Source of the DNA: Anaerolineaceae bacterium UBA5404 | GTDB taxonomy: Bacteria; Chloroflexota; Anaerolineae; Anaerolineales; Anaerolineaceae | Reading direction: 5' to 3' | DNA: 61,755 nucleotides | Assembly: GCA_002409625.1 (NCBI GenBank) | Contig: DHNY01000006.1 | Location: forward strand, 154,295-216,049 | Shown: piece by piece, positions 28,460 through 36,241 of the stretch | Layout of the letters: each line of letters starts with the position of its first letter | Position numbering within the stretch: the stretch's first letter is position 1 | Position numbers and translations under genes: made by a program | Notes under the pieces: model-generated | What the model was told of the DNA's origin: nothing | The model's database searches: none | Seen by the model: only the letters and a program-made list of their open reading frames with translations

Positions 28460-29566
28460 TTAGTTTTCCTTTCTGTTCACATTTTTAGAAATTCCTTGGA
28501 TCCTGCGGAATGGGATATTCAGGCTTTTATATATTTCTTTATGCGTCACACCGTTTTCCATCATGTATTTGATTAAATGATCTTCATCTTCGACAGAATG
28601 GTTCAAATGAAAAAATGTCTCTTTTAAGACCTGATAATTAGTCAAACATTTTTCCTCAGAGAGAACTGCTGATCGTAATGCATTAGTTACAATGGTTTTT
28701 ATATCCGCGTGACTTAGTCCGTATAATGCATTCACAACTAGGTTGAATTTTTTTGGGTTTGATAAAAAATTGGTTTCTTTTCCTTCCAAGATATTTAGGA
28801 GTAACAGGTTGACCTCTTCCAGTTGGGGCTTTTCAAGGGCTACAACAAAATTAAATCTCCTCCAAACAGCTGGGTCGAGTAGTTTGTGGTGATTAGTTGC
28901 AGCAATCAAAATACTGTCTTCGCTGAATTCATCAATATTTTGAATCAAGCTATTGACGACACGCTTTAACTCACCTAATTCGTTTTTGTCATCCCGTAGT
29001 TTTGCAATAACATCAAATTCATCAAGGAAGAGAATGCACTCTCTATTTGAAGCATAATCGAAAACCTTTCGGATGTTCTTAGCTGTACTGCCGAGGAGTG
29101 AAGAAACTAAGCCGTCAAGTCTTGCGGTCACCAATGGCAAACCAGTCATAGACGATATGAATTGAGCCACTGTAGTCTTTCCACAACCAGGTGGCCCGTA
29201 TAATAAAAGAGAATTGTTTGTACCTAGACCTAACTCTTGGAGACTATCACGGTGTTTATAGCTTTCAATAAAATTGGTCACAGCTTCTTGAGAATATTTG
29301 CTCAAAATGACCTGATTTGGACTAATTTGAGGAGAAGTGATTTCCAATATATCCATTCGACTTTCATTATCGACTGGTTTGGTTGCAAAACTATCTAATG
29401 CAGTCAAGGTGCCTGTTTTTCTTGTAAGAGTAGATCTAATTTTATTTGCAAGGGATGTCTCTCCTTGACGTTCAAGGTTATTAGCTAAAACAATAGCAAA
29501 GTTAATTACTTTTTCTTTGTCATTGGCAAGTCCACCTTCGATTATCTTTACCAACTCCGTGTACAT
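28460..29566 (-). CDS. ietA: IetA-like AAA+ ATPase of a defence pair
   Basis: 368 residues from the ATG at 29566 (AGGAG seven bases upstream; the GTG at 29572 is inside that spacer). Walker A GPPGCGKT at about 124-131, Walker B ILFLDEFD at about 178-185, sensor-1 like ILIAATNH near 220, and an arginine-rich WRRFNFVVALE segment make a classic AAA+ module similar to FtsH/spastin-type ATPases. The N-terminal ~80 residues are helical. It is paired with the subtilase downstream. Inference: it senses or remodels a target and controls the protease. Confidence 0.85.
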   Translation of the reverse strand: MYTELVKIIEGGLANDKEKVINFAIVLANNLERQGETSLANKIRSTLTRKTGTLTALDSFATKPVDNESRMDILEITSPQISPNQVILSKYSQEAVTNFIESYKHRDSLQELGLGTNNSLLLYGPPGCGKTTVAQFISSMTGLPLVTARLDGLVSSLLGSTAKNIRKVFDYASNRECILFLDEFDVIAKLRDDKNELGELKRVVNSLIQNIDEFSEDSILIAATNHHKLLDPAVWRRFNFVVALEKPQLEEVNLLLLNILEGKETNFLSNPKKFNLVVNALYGLSHADIKTIVTNALRSAVLSEEKCLTNYQVLKETFFHLNHSVEDEDHLIKYMMENGVTHKEIYKSLNIPFRRIQGISKNVNRKEN

Positions 29567-29592
29567 AGTCACTCTCCTGTAAGATTGATGAA

Positions 29593-29621
29593 ATTATATT
29601 CATTTATGTAAGTATAGTCAA
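29593..29621 (-). promoter_or_regulatory. Strong sigma-70-like promoter of ietAS
   Basis: On the minus strand TTGACT (complement of 29616-29621) and TATAAT (complement of 29593-29598) are separated by exactly 17 bp, about 30 bp before the IetA start. This gives the defence pair its own promoter, independent of the transfer operon, which runs on the other strand. Confidence 0.7.
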
Positions 29622-29796
29622 CATATTCGTTAGTATTATCCTTAATTTTGTACTTGTTCAGCCTATTTTTGAAATTAGACTTGAGATTACAAATTAATAT
29701 TTTGCCTACAAGTTAGGCGCAAAATAGGATTTTTTAAATCTTTCTACGGACCTAATCTCATCTCTTTGGCAAAAACCCCGTGACCGTTGTTTATGT

Positions 29797-29826
29797 ATTA
29801 GCAAACCTCAATCATGAGGCGCTAAT
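29797..29826 (+). promoter_or_regulatory. Hairpin in the leader of the mating-channel operon
   Basis: Nested inverted repeats ATTAGC...GCTAAT with inner CCTCA-ATCA-TGAGG, about 20 bp before the Maff2 start and just upstream of its GAGG ribosome site. No T-run follows, so an operator or a translational control element is more likely than a terminator. Confidence 0.4.
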
Positions 29827-29846
29827 TCATAAAACGAGGTTAGAAA

Positions 29847-30062
29847 ATGGGATTTTTCAATGAAGCAATCAACATTCTCAAAGTATTAGTCATTGCCCTT
29901 GGAGCAGGACTGTCTGTCTGGGGCGTTATCAACCTGCTCGAAGGCTATGGCAATGACAACCCAGGTGCCAAGAGCCAGGGAATCAAACAGCTCATGGCTG
30001 GCGGTGGGGTTGTCCTGATTGGGGTCAAACTTATCCCCCTGCTGGCTGGTTTGTTCGGATAA
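29847..30062 (+). CDS. Maff2-family small membrane protein of the mating channel
   Basis: 71 residues with two hydrophobic segments (about 10-29 and 50-70) joined by the loop EGYGNDNPGAKSQGIKQLM, the signature of the Maff2 family found in Tn1549-like conjugation operons. Probably a VirB2/pilin-like or channel component in the membrane. The start follows GAGG, and TrbL-like begins six bases downstream. Confidence 0.88.
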   Translation: MGFFNEAINILKVLVIALGAGLSVWGVINLLEGYGNDNPGAKSQGIKQLMAGGGVVLIGVKLIPLLAGLFG

Positions 30063-30068
30063 GACCCT

Positions 30069-30938
30069 ATGCTCGGACTGCTGGACAAAATTGAAGAAGC
30101 GATTCGCAACTTCTTCATCGGTTTGATTGAAACCAATCTAACCACGATGTTTGCCGATGTCAACGAGAAGACATCCACGATTGCAGAACAAATCGGACAA
30201 ACACCGCAAGGCTGGAATGGCAATATCTTCAGCATGATCCGCTCCCTCTCCGAGACGGTCATCATTCCGATTGCGGGGATGATCATCACCTTCGTACTCT
30301 GTTACGAACTGATCACGATGATCACCGAAAAGAACAACCTGCACGAAGGGGATACCTTCAGCTTCTTCAAATACTTCATCAAAATGTGGGTAGCAGTATT
30401 TTTGGTCTCCCATACTTTTGATATCACCATGGCGATCTTTGATGTTGCCCAACACGTCGTTTCAGCAGCATCAGACCTGATCACAGGAAGTACCTACATC
30501 GATATCCAGGAGGTGCTGGCTGCCATGCTGGCAGGTCTTCAGAACAAAGGCATCCCCGAGCTGGCTGGAATCGCCATGGAAACGCTGTTGGTGGGCAATG
30601 CGATGAAGCTGCTTTCTGTAGTTATCACAGTCATCCTGTATGGACGCATGATCGAAATCTTCCTGACCTGCTCGGTTGCGCCGATCCCCTTTGCTACGCT
30701 GACCAACCGGGAATGGGGACAGACAGGTAACAACTACATCCGCAATCTGGTCGCGCTGGGTTTTCAGGGTTTCTTCATGATGGTCTGCGTGGCAATCTAT
30801 ACAGTTTTGGTGCAAAGCATAGTGCTCTCCGAAAACATCCATGCCAGTATCTTCCAGATTGCCGCCTATACCGTGTTGCTGTGTTTCTCGCTTTTCAAGA
30901 CCGGCAGTCTCTCCAAATCGATCTTCAATGCTCACTAA
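30069..30938 (+). CDS. TrbL/VirB6-like polytopic conjugation protein
   Basis: 289 residues. An amphipathic N-terminus (IEEAIRNFFIGLIETNLTTM) is followed by about five to six membrane helices, including MIITFVLCYELITMIT, MWVAVFLVSHTFDITMAIFD and FQGFFMMVCVAIYTVLVQSI. It corresponds to the VirB6/TrbL-like inner-membrane channel subunit of CTn elements. The position between Maff2 and PrgI is the usual one. Confidence 0.82.
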   Translation: MLGLLDKIEEAIRNFFIGLIETNLTTMFADVNEKTSTIAEQIGQTPQGWNGNIFSMIRSLSETVIIPIAGMIITFVLCYELITMITEKNNLHEGDTFSFFKYFIKMWVAVFLVSHTFDITMAIFDVAQHVVSAASDLITGSTYIDIQEVLAAMLAGLQNKGIPELAGIAMETLLVGNAMKLLSVVITVILYGRMIEIFLTCSVAPIPFATLTNREWGQTGNNYIRNLVALGFQGFFMMVCVAIYTVLVQSIVLSENIHASIFQIAAYTVLLCFSLFKTGSLSKSIFNAH

Positions 30939-30956
30939 AAAGGAAGGAGGTTTGAA

Positions 30957-31373
30957 TTGGCTTATGTCAATGTTCCCAAAGATCTCAACCGGGTCAAAAC
31001 CAAAGTAGCGCTCAACCTGACCCGCAGGCAACTGATCTGCTTTTCAGCTGCTGGCCTGGTGGGCGTCCCTCTCTACCTGTTCACCCGTCAGGGCTTAGGC
31101 AATGACATGGCAGCTTTGCTGATGGTGCTGGTCATGCTGCCGCTGTTTGCTTTTGCCTTATATGAGAAAGACGGCATGCCCCTGGAGGCTTTCATTGGCA
31201 ATTACATCCGGGTGCGCTTTCTCTACCCCCGCATCCGACCCTATCAGACCGAGAACTTCTACCGCCTGATCCAGTCTGAAATCAATCACAGAAAGGAGTT
31301 GCGCATCCGTGCAGACAACAAGAACCGCAAAGAAAGAAAAACAAAAAAGCAACCCGCGCAAAAGGCATCCTAA
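30957..31373 (+). CDS. prgI: PrgI-family conjugation membrane protein
   Basis: 138 residues. A TTG start at 30957 is chosen because a strong AGGAGG lies seven bases upstream and the N-terminus AYVNVPKDLNRVKTKVALNL is the conserved PrgI beginning. Two membrane helices (about 26-42 and 48-64) follow. PrgI is the VirB3-like partner of the VirB4 ATPase. The basic tail overlaps the VirB4 start by 65 bp in another frame. Confidence 0.85.
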   Translation: MAYVNVPKDLNRVKTKVALNLTRRQLICFSAAGLVGVPLYLFTRQGLGNDMAALLMVLVMLPLFAFALYEKDGMPLEAFIGNYIRVRFLYPRIRPYQTENFYRLIQSEINHRKELRIRADNKNRKERKTKKQPAQKAS

Positions 31374-33675
31374 GGCAAAAGCCAGTTCTCCCAGAACAGC
31401 GCAAAAGACGATTCCCTACAAGCTGATGTATCCGGACGGGATTTGTCAGGTCAGAGAAGGCTACTACTCCAAGGTCGTCCAGTATCAGGATATCAACTAC
31501 CAGCTGGCCCAGGAGGACGACAAGCGCGCGATTTTTGACAAGTATTGTGAGTTTCTCAATTACTTCGACAGTTCGATCCATGTCCAGCTCTGTTTCTACA
31601 ACTACTCTGGTCGAATTGAAGATTATCAGGTCGCGATCAAGATCGAAGAGCAGAAGGATGCCTTCAATTACATCCGACAGGAATACTCCCAGATGTTACG
31701 CAACCAGCTGGCGAAAGGAAACAACGGTCTGATCAAGAACAAGTATCTGGTCTTTGGCATCGAAGCGAATGATTACCGCACTGCCAAAACACGCCTGGAA
31801 CGGATTGAACTGGATATATTCAGCCATTTGAGAGGTCTGGGTGCCATAGCCCAATCCCTGAATGGTGCTGAACGTTTGCACGTGATGCATGACCTGTTGA
31901 ATGAGAGCCAGCACAAATTTCACTTCGACTGGAAACGCCTCAAAGAGAGCGGTCTGGCAACCAAGGACTTTATCGCTCCCAGTGGTTTTGATTTCACTCC
32001 CACCGGCAGTTTTGGCATGGGCCGCAAACAGGCTCAGGTCTCCTATCTGCAAATCATGGCGCCTGAACTCTCTGATGAATTGCTCAAGAACTTCCTGATT
32101 CTGGAAAGTGATCTGGCGGTGACACTGCACATCCAAAGCATCGAACAGACCGCGGCGATCAAGATGATCAAACGCAAAATCACCGATCTGGACAAGATGA
32201 AGATTGAAGAGCAAAAGAAAGCAATTCGCTCGGGTTATGACATGGATATCCTGCCCAGTGATCTGGTCACGTACGGAGCAGAAGCCAAAACACTCCTGGA
32301 GTCTCTGCAAAGCAGAAATGAACGCCTCTTTCTGGTGACCTTTCTGCTGATGAACATCGCCGATAACAAGCGCAAGTTGGAAAACGACTACTATCAAACC
32401 GCTGGCATCGCTCAATCGGCGAACTGCAATCTGCGACCTCTGGACTACCAGCAGGAACGCGGTCTGGCAGCCATGCTGCCACTGGGGATCAACCCGGTTC
32501 CCATCGAAAGAGCTTTGACCACCTCTGCCACAGCGATATTTGTGCCCTTCACCACGCAGGAACTCTTTCAACCGGCTCCTGCCCTGTATTATGGGCTAAA
32601 CGCGCTCTCCAATAATCTGCTCATGGCTGACCGCCGCAAGCTCAAAACACCCAATGGACTGATCATTGGAACGCCGGGCTCAGGCAAGTCCTTTGCAGCC
32701 AAACGGGAGATCACCAACGCTTTTCTGGTGACAGAGGATGAGATCATCATCACCGACCCGGAAAGCGAATACGCCCCTTTGGTGCGTGCGCTGGAAGGTG
32801 AGGTGGTGCGCATCTCGATTAATTCCAATCAATACATCAATCCGCTGGACCTCAACCTGGACTACAGTGAGGAAGAGGATCCGGTCGCGCTCAAGATGGA
32901 TTTCATCTTCTCCTTCATCGAGCTGGCAGCAGGTCGCAAAAGCGGTCTCAAACCGGAAGAAAAGTCGGTGCTTGACCGCTGTATTCAACTGATCTATCAA
33001 AAATATCTGCAGGATCCCATTCCGGAAAACCTGCCCATCCTGGAAGACCTTTACGCGCGTCTGCTGGAAATGAGCGAATCGGATGCAAAATATCTGGCAA
33101 CGGTGCTTGAGATTTACGTCAAAGGTTCCTACAAGGTCTTCAACCACCGGACCAATGTAGACACCCAGAACCGCCTGATTTGTTTTGACATCCGCGAACT
33201 GGGAAAGCAGCTCAAGAAACTGGGCATGCTGGTGATTCAGGATCAGGTCTGGAACCGGGTTACCCGCAACCGGGCAGCCAGGAAGACAACCTGGTTTTAT
33301 CAGGATGAGTTTCACCTGATGCTGCGGGAAGAGCAAACCGCGGCATATTCCGTGGAGATCTGGAAACGCTTCCGCAAATGGGGTGGTATTCCAACCGCCA
33401 TTACCCAAAATGTGAAAGACCTTTTGGCTTCCAGGGAGATTGAGAATATTCTCGATAACTCGGATTTCATCTATATGCTCAATCAGGCCAGTGGCGATCA
33501 GGAGATTCTCGCCAAGCACCTCAACATTTCCAAAGATCAACTGTCCTATGTCACCCACAGCGGGGAAGGTCAGGGCTTGCTCTTTTATGGCAATACCATC
33601 ATTCCCTTCACCGATCACTTCCCCAGAGATACCAAACTCTATCAGATCATGACGACCAAACCGGATGAGGTTTAG
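31309..33675 (+). CDS. virB4: VirB4/TraE-type conjugation ATPase
   Basis: 788 residues. The GTG start at 31309 has AGGAG ten bases upstream and lies within the prgI tail; the first ~30 residues are Lys/Arg-rich. VirB4 energises assembly of the type IV secretion channel. Walker A GTPGSGKSF lies near 454, followed by DPESEYAPLV, and the Walker B region TTWFYQDEFHLML lies near 665. TAITQNVKDLLASREIENIL and NQASGDQEILAKHLNIS are typical C-terminal family motifs. It ends 12 bp before the CHAP hydrolase. Confidence 0.93.
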   Translation: MQTTRTAKKEKQKSNPRKRHPKAKASSPRTAQKTIPYKLMYPDGICQVREGYYSKVVQYQDINYQLAQEDDKRAIFDKYCEFLNYFDSSIHVQLCFYNYSGRIEDYQVAIKIEEQKDAFNYIRQEYSQMLRNQLAKGNNGLIKNKYLVFGIEANDYRTAKTRLERIELDIFSHLRGLGAIAQSLNGAERLHVMHDLLNESQHKFHFDWKRLKESGLATKDFIAPSGFDFTPTGSFGMGRKQAQVSYLQIMAPELSDELLKNFLILESDLAVTLHIQSIEQTAAIKMIKRKITDLDKMKIEEQKKAIRSGYDMDILPSDLVTYGAEAKTLLESLQSRNERLFLVTFLLMNIADNKRKLENDYYQTAGIAQSANCNLRPLDYQQERGLAAMLPLGINPVPIERALTTSATAIFVPFTTQELFQPAPALYYGLNALSNNLLMADRRKLKTPNGLIIGTPGSGKSFAAKREITNAFLVTEDEIIITDPESEYAPLVRALEGEVVRISINSNQYINPLDLNLDYSEEEDPVALKMDFIFSFIELAAGRKSGLKPEEKSVLDRCIQLIYQKYLQDPIPENLPILEDLYARLLEMSESDAKYLATVLEIYVKGSYKVFNHRTNVDTQNRLICFDIRELGKQLKKLGMLVIQDQVWNRVTRNRAARKTTWFYQDEFHLMLREEQTAAYSVEIWKRFRKWGGIPTAITQNVKDLLASREIENILDNSDFIYMLNQASGDQEILAKHLNISKDQLSYVTHSGEGQGLLFYGNTIIPFTDHFPRDTKLYQIMTTKPDEV

Positions 33676-33687
33676 GAAGGAGGTCAT

Positions 33688-35061
33688 ATGTCCGGAAAAT
33701 CAAGACTCAGAGAAAAAGCCACCCATCACTATCAGGGTGATGACCCATTGCTTGAGAAAAACATAGAGCAAACAGAAAGTGCAGCCTCTGCAAAGCTTCC
33801 CTCAGAAGCCATGGACCCAACACGCCAGACCGATGCGATGGGCGGTATTTCAAAAGAATCCCTTACATCGATGGCTTCTGCCGAAGAAATGAGCAGGAAA
33901 CCGAAGAAAAAAATAAAAAGCGTTTACCGCAAACTCAGCAAGGGTTTTGTCGCCGATTCATCCAAAGCCCTTACACCTCAGCTTCAGCCGCAAAAAGAAT
34001 CTCAGCCCAGGATCTCCGCTTTGCGCTTCGAAAGCGCTCAGGCTAAACCGGCTTCGGCTTTGAGCTTTGAACAGCCAGGAAAGGAGAAAAGGCAACGACC
34101 ATTCAGAAACGTTCTGCGTCTGCCCAGCCCCTGGCAACCCTCCCGTCACGCCAATGACGAAAAAGAAGCTGCTGATCACAACGCCAGCCGGAATGCTCTC
34201 CAGGCAGCGCAAAATCATCTTCGGGTTCCCCGGGCGCGACCCATCGCAAGAGCCATTCAACACCAGGAAGCCTTGCAGCTGCGTTCTTTACGCCAACGTG
34301 CGGATCGCTTTGCCACAGAGCAGGTCAAAAAACAATCCGGCAAGAACCTTGTTTCCCGTTACATTCAGAAACAACGCATCAAACGGGAGTACATACGTGC
34401 CTACCGTGCCTCCGCAGGATTTCAACGGACTGCTGTCCAACAAAAGGCAGCCCAACGGGGCTTGAAAAAGTTCATCGGCAAAGTTACCCAAACCCTCAAA
34501 AGCCGCGCAGCGCTCTACGGGGCACTTGTCCTGGTGCTCTTGCTCCTGGTCGGTTCCATCGCTTCCTTCGCTGTTTCTGCCACAACCGTTATGGGAGGCA
34601 ATATTATCGCTGGTCTGGGAGAAAGCCTGCGTGGCTCCGAAGGGATGGTTGAGGTTGCCCGTTCCCAACTTGGTCAGGTAGGTGGTGAACCTTACTGGTC
34701 CTGGTATGGTTTTCCTTCCCGGGTGGAATGGTGTGCCATCTTTGTTTCCTGGGTTGCCGATCAGGTCGGTCTGATCTCTGAAGGTTTATTCCCCAAATTT
34801 GCCGGATGCAGTATTGGTGAAGACTGGTTCAGATCCAACAACCTCTGGCAGGACGGGGGCTATTGCCCCGCTCCCGGAGAAATCATTTTTTACGACTGGG
34901 ATGGAGATGCTTTTCCTGATCATGTCGGTATTGTCGAAAGCTGTGATGGTGGCACAGTCTACACGATTGAAGGCAATTGGGCCGATAGCGTCCACACTGA
35001 CAGCTTTCCCGTCAACAGTCCCTATATCCGCGGGTATGGAAGCCCGGGTACGAACGAATAA
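33688..35061 (+). CDS. Membrane-anchored CHAP-domain peptidoglycan hydrolase of the conjugation system
   Basis: 457 residues. A long polar, basic cytoplasmic region (1-260) precedes one membrane helix (about 273-293, ALYGALVLVLLLLVGSIASF) and an extracellular CHAP amidase/endopeptidase domain. The likely catalytic residues are Cys349 (VEWCAIFVSW) and His412 (DHVGIVES), with the final ...IEGNW motif. It is equivalent to VirB1/Orf14-type hydrolases that open the cell wall for the mating channel. Related ICEs often add an SLT domain; none is seen here. Confidence 0.87.
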   Translation: MSGKSRLREKATHHYQGDDPLLEKNIEQTESAASAKLPSEAMDPTRQTDAMGGISKESLTSMASAEEMSRKPKKKIKSVYRKLSKGFVADSSKALTPQLQPQKESQPRISALRFESAQAKPASALSFEQPGKEKRQRPFRNVLRLPSPWQPSRHANDEKEAADHNASRNALQAAQNHLRVPRARPIARAIQHQEALQLRSLRQRADRFATEQVKKQSGKNLVSRYIQKQRIKREYIRAYRASAGFQRTAVQQKAAQRGLKKFIGKVTQTLKSRAALYGALVLVLLLLVGSIASFAVSATTVMGGNIIAGLGESLRGSEGMVEVARSQLGQVGGEPYWSWYGFPSRVEWCAIFVSWVADQVGLISEGLFPKFAGCSIGEDWFRSNNLWQDGGYCPAPGEIIFYDWDGDAFPDHVGIVESCDGGTVYTIEGNWADSVHTDSFPVNSPYIRGYGSPGTNE

Positions 35062-35072
35062 AGGAGATAACC

Positions 35073-35330
35073 ATGAACTTAGTCCAAATTAGAAATGAAA
35101 AAGCCAAAACAGAAGCCCGTCTTCAGGCTTTGCAGGAAAAGCTGAAGGCACTCAATGAAAAAGAAACCGAAATGGAAAACAGCGAAATCCTCAGGACTGT
35201 GCGCGCTCTGCAACTCAGACCATCCGAATTGGATGCATTGTTGAAACGCCTGAAGCAGAACCCCTTTCAGAACCTTGAGGATGTGAACGAATGGATTCCG
35301 GAAAGTGAGCTGGAAGACAATGAAGACTAA
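35073..35330 (+). CDS. DUF4315-family small coiled-coil protein
   Basis: 85 residues, helical and highly charged, with a coiled coil over about 5-40 (RNEKAKTEARLQALQEKLKA) followed by a short SELDALLKRLKQNP helix. It matches the DUF4315 family, which sits at this place in Tn1549-like transfer operons. Its function is unknown. The stop overlaps the next gene by 11 bp. Confidence 0.75.
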   Translation: MNLVQIRNEKAKTEARLQALQEKLKALNEKETEMENSEILRTVRALQLRPSELDALLKRLKQNPFQNLEDVNEWIPESELEDNED

Positions 35331-36057
35331 GCCCAAAACTCTTATGTTGTTGCTTTTGATCACCATCAGTTTCCTTTCTGCCAAACCGGCTCATGCGGCA
35401 TCCCTGTCAGATGAAGGCAGGATCAACCCTGCTCCTCCTACGGATGCCAAAGGCAGTCTGATCAGCGATATGCCACCTGGAACTGCCATGCTGTGTGACT
35501 ACAGTCTGGTGAGCTACCCAATGAGCAGTGGGGCAACGCCTGTCCCATCTGAAGAACCCACAGCAGAAGCGACTCCCAGACCACCCACCGATACCTATCT
35601 GGAGCCGCCACAGGTTATCACTGCCCAAGCTCCGGAAAAGGAGTTCTTTGTAATCAAGACGCGAAACGACAAAATCTTTTACCTGATCATTGACCGCAGC
35701 AAGATGAGCGAGAACGTTTATCTGGTGACCGAGGTGGATGAGGAAGATTTGCTCAATTTCGTCCAGGCGACCGATTCACCTTCTCTTTTGCCTTTTCTCC
35801 AGCCTTCCAGGCCAACCGCAACGCCTCAACCCACACCTGAACCGTCCAATGGCAAACCACCTCAGCAATCTGCTTTTTCCCTGCCCATCAACAGTGGCAT
35901 GGCCATAGCCGGAGCGGTCTTATTGTTGCTGGCAGGCGGGGCGTTTTTTTACTGGAAGGTGATCAAACCCAAAGAACACACGCCAAGTGAAGGGGACTTT
36001 TTTGAGGACGATTTCCTCGAAAAAAGCACTACGGATGATAACGAAGATGATGAATAA
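35320..36057 (+). CDS. DUF4366-like membrane protein of the transfer operon
   Basis: 245 residues starting at the ATG at 35320 (the ORF could extend to 35305, but 35320 directly precedes the basic signal peptide MKTKPKTLMLLLLITISFLS). A signal peptide, a Pro/Thr-rich spacer, a compact FFVIKTRNDKIFYLIIDRSK domain, a second Pro-rich stretch and a C-terminal membrane helix (GMAIAGAVLLLLAGGAFFYW) are seen, with an acidic cytoplasmic tail. This layout matches DUF4366 proteins. It is predicted to be extracytoplasmic and membrane-anchored, possibly part of the mating apparatus. Confidence 0.75.
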   Translation: MKTKPKTLMLLLLITISFLSAKPAHAASLSDEGRINPAPPTDAKGSLISDMPPGTAMLCDYSLVSYPMSSGATPVPSEEPTAEATPRPPTDTYLEPPQVITAQAPEKEFFVIKTRNDKIFYLIIDRSKMSENVYLVTEVDEEDLLNFVQATDSPSLLPFLQPSRPTATPQPTPEPSNGKPPQQSAFSLPINSGMAIAGAVLLLLAGGAFFYWKVIKPKEHTPSEGDFFEDDFLEKSTTDDNEDDE

Positions 36058-36067
36058 GGAGGATTCA

Positions 36068-36241
36068 ATGAAAGTCAAGGAACTGATCTTCAGCCTGACT
36101 GGCGTTACCGTGAACACGGATAACCTGGCGGATCTCAAAGCCCATCCGCGGGACTATACCGAAAGCGATGAAGAGGCTGCGCTTTTAGCTGAACTCTTCT
36201 TCGTGCTTGAACAAACGGAGGAAAGTGAGGAGCTGCCATGA
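36068..36241 (+). CDS. Small acidic protein of the transfer operon
   Basis: 57 residues from an ATG preceded by AGGAGG. It is acidic (SDEEAALLAELFFVLEQTEE), cytoplasmic, and of unknown function. Its size and position, with a four-base ATGA overlap to the next gene, fit the short hypothetical proteins that precede ArdC-like genes in this ICE family. Confidence 0.65.
   Translation: MKVKELIFSLTGVTVNTDNLADLKAHPRDYTESDEEAALLAELFFVLEQTEESEELP

Noticed and set aside
32680..33687. 335-residue minus-strand reading frame
   Set aside because: Antisense to the C-terminal ATPase half of VirB4, whose Walker motifs and family signatures are unmistakable.
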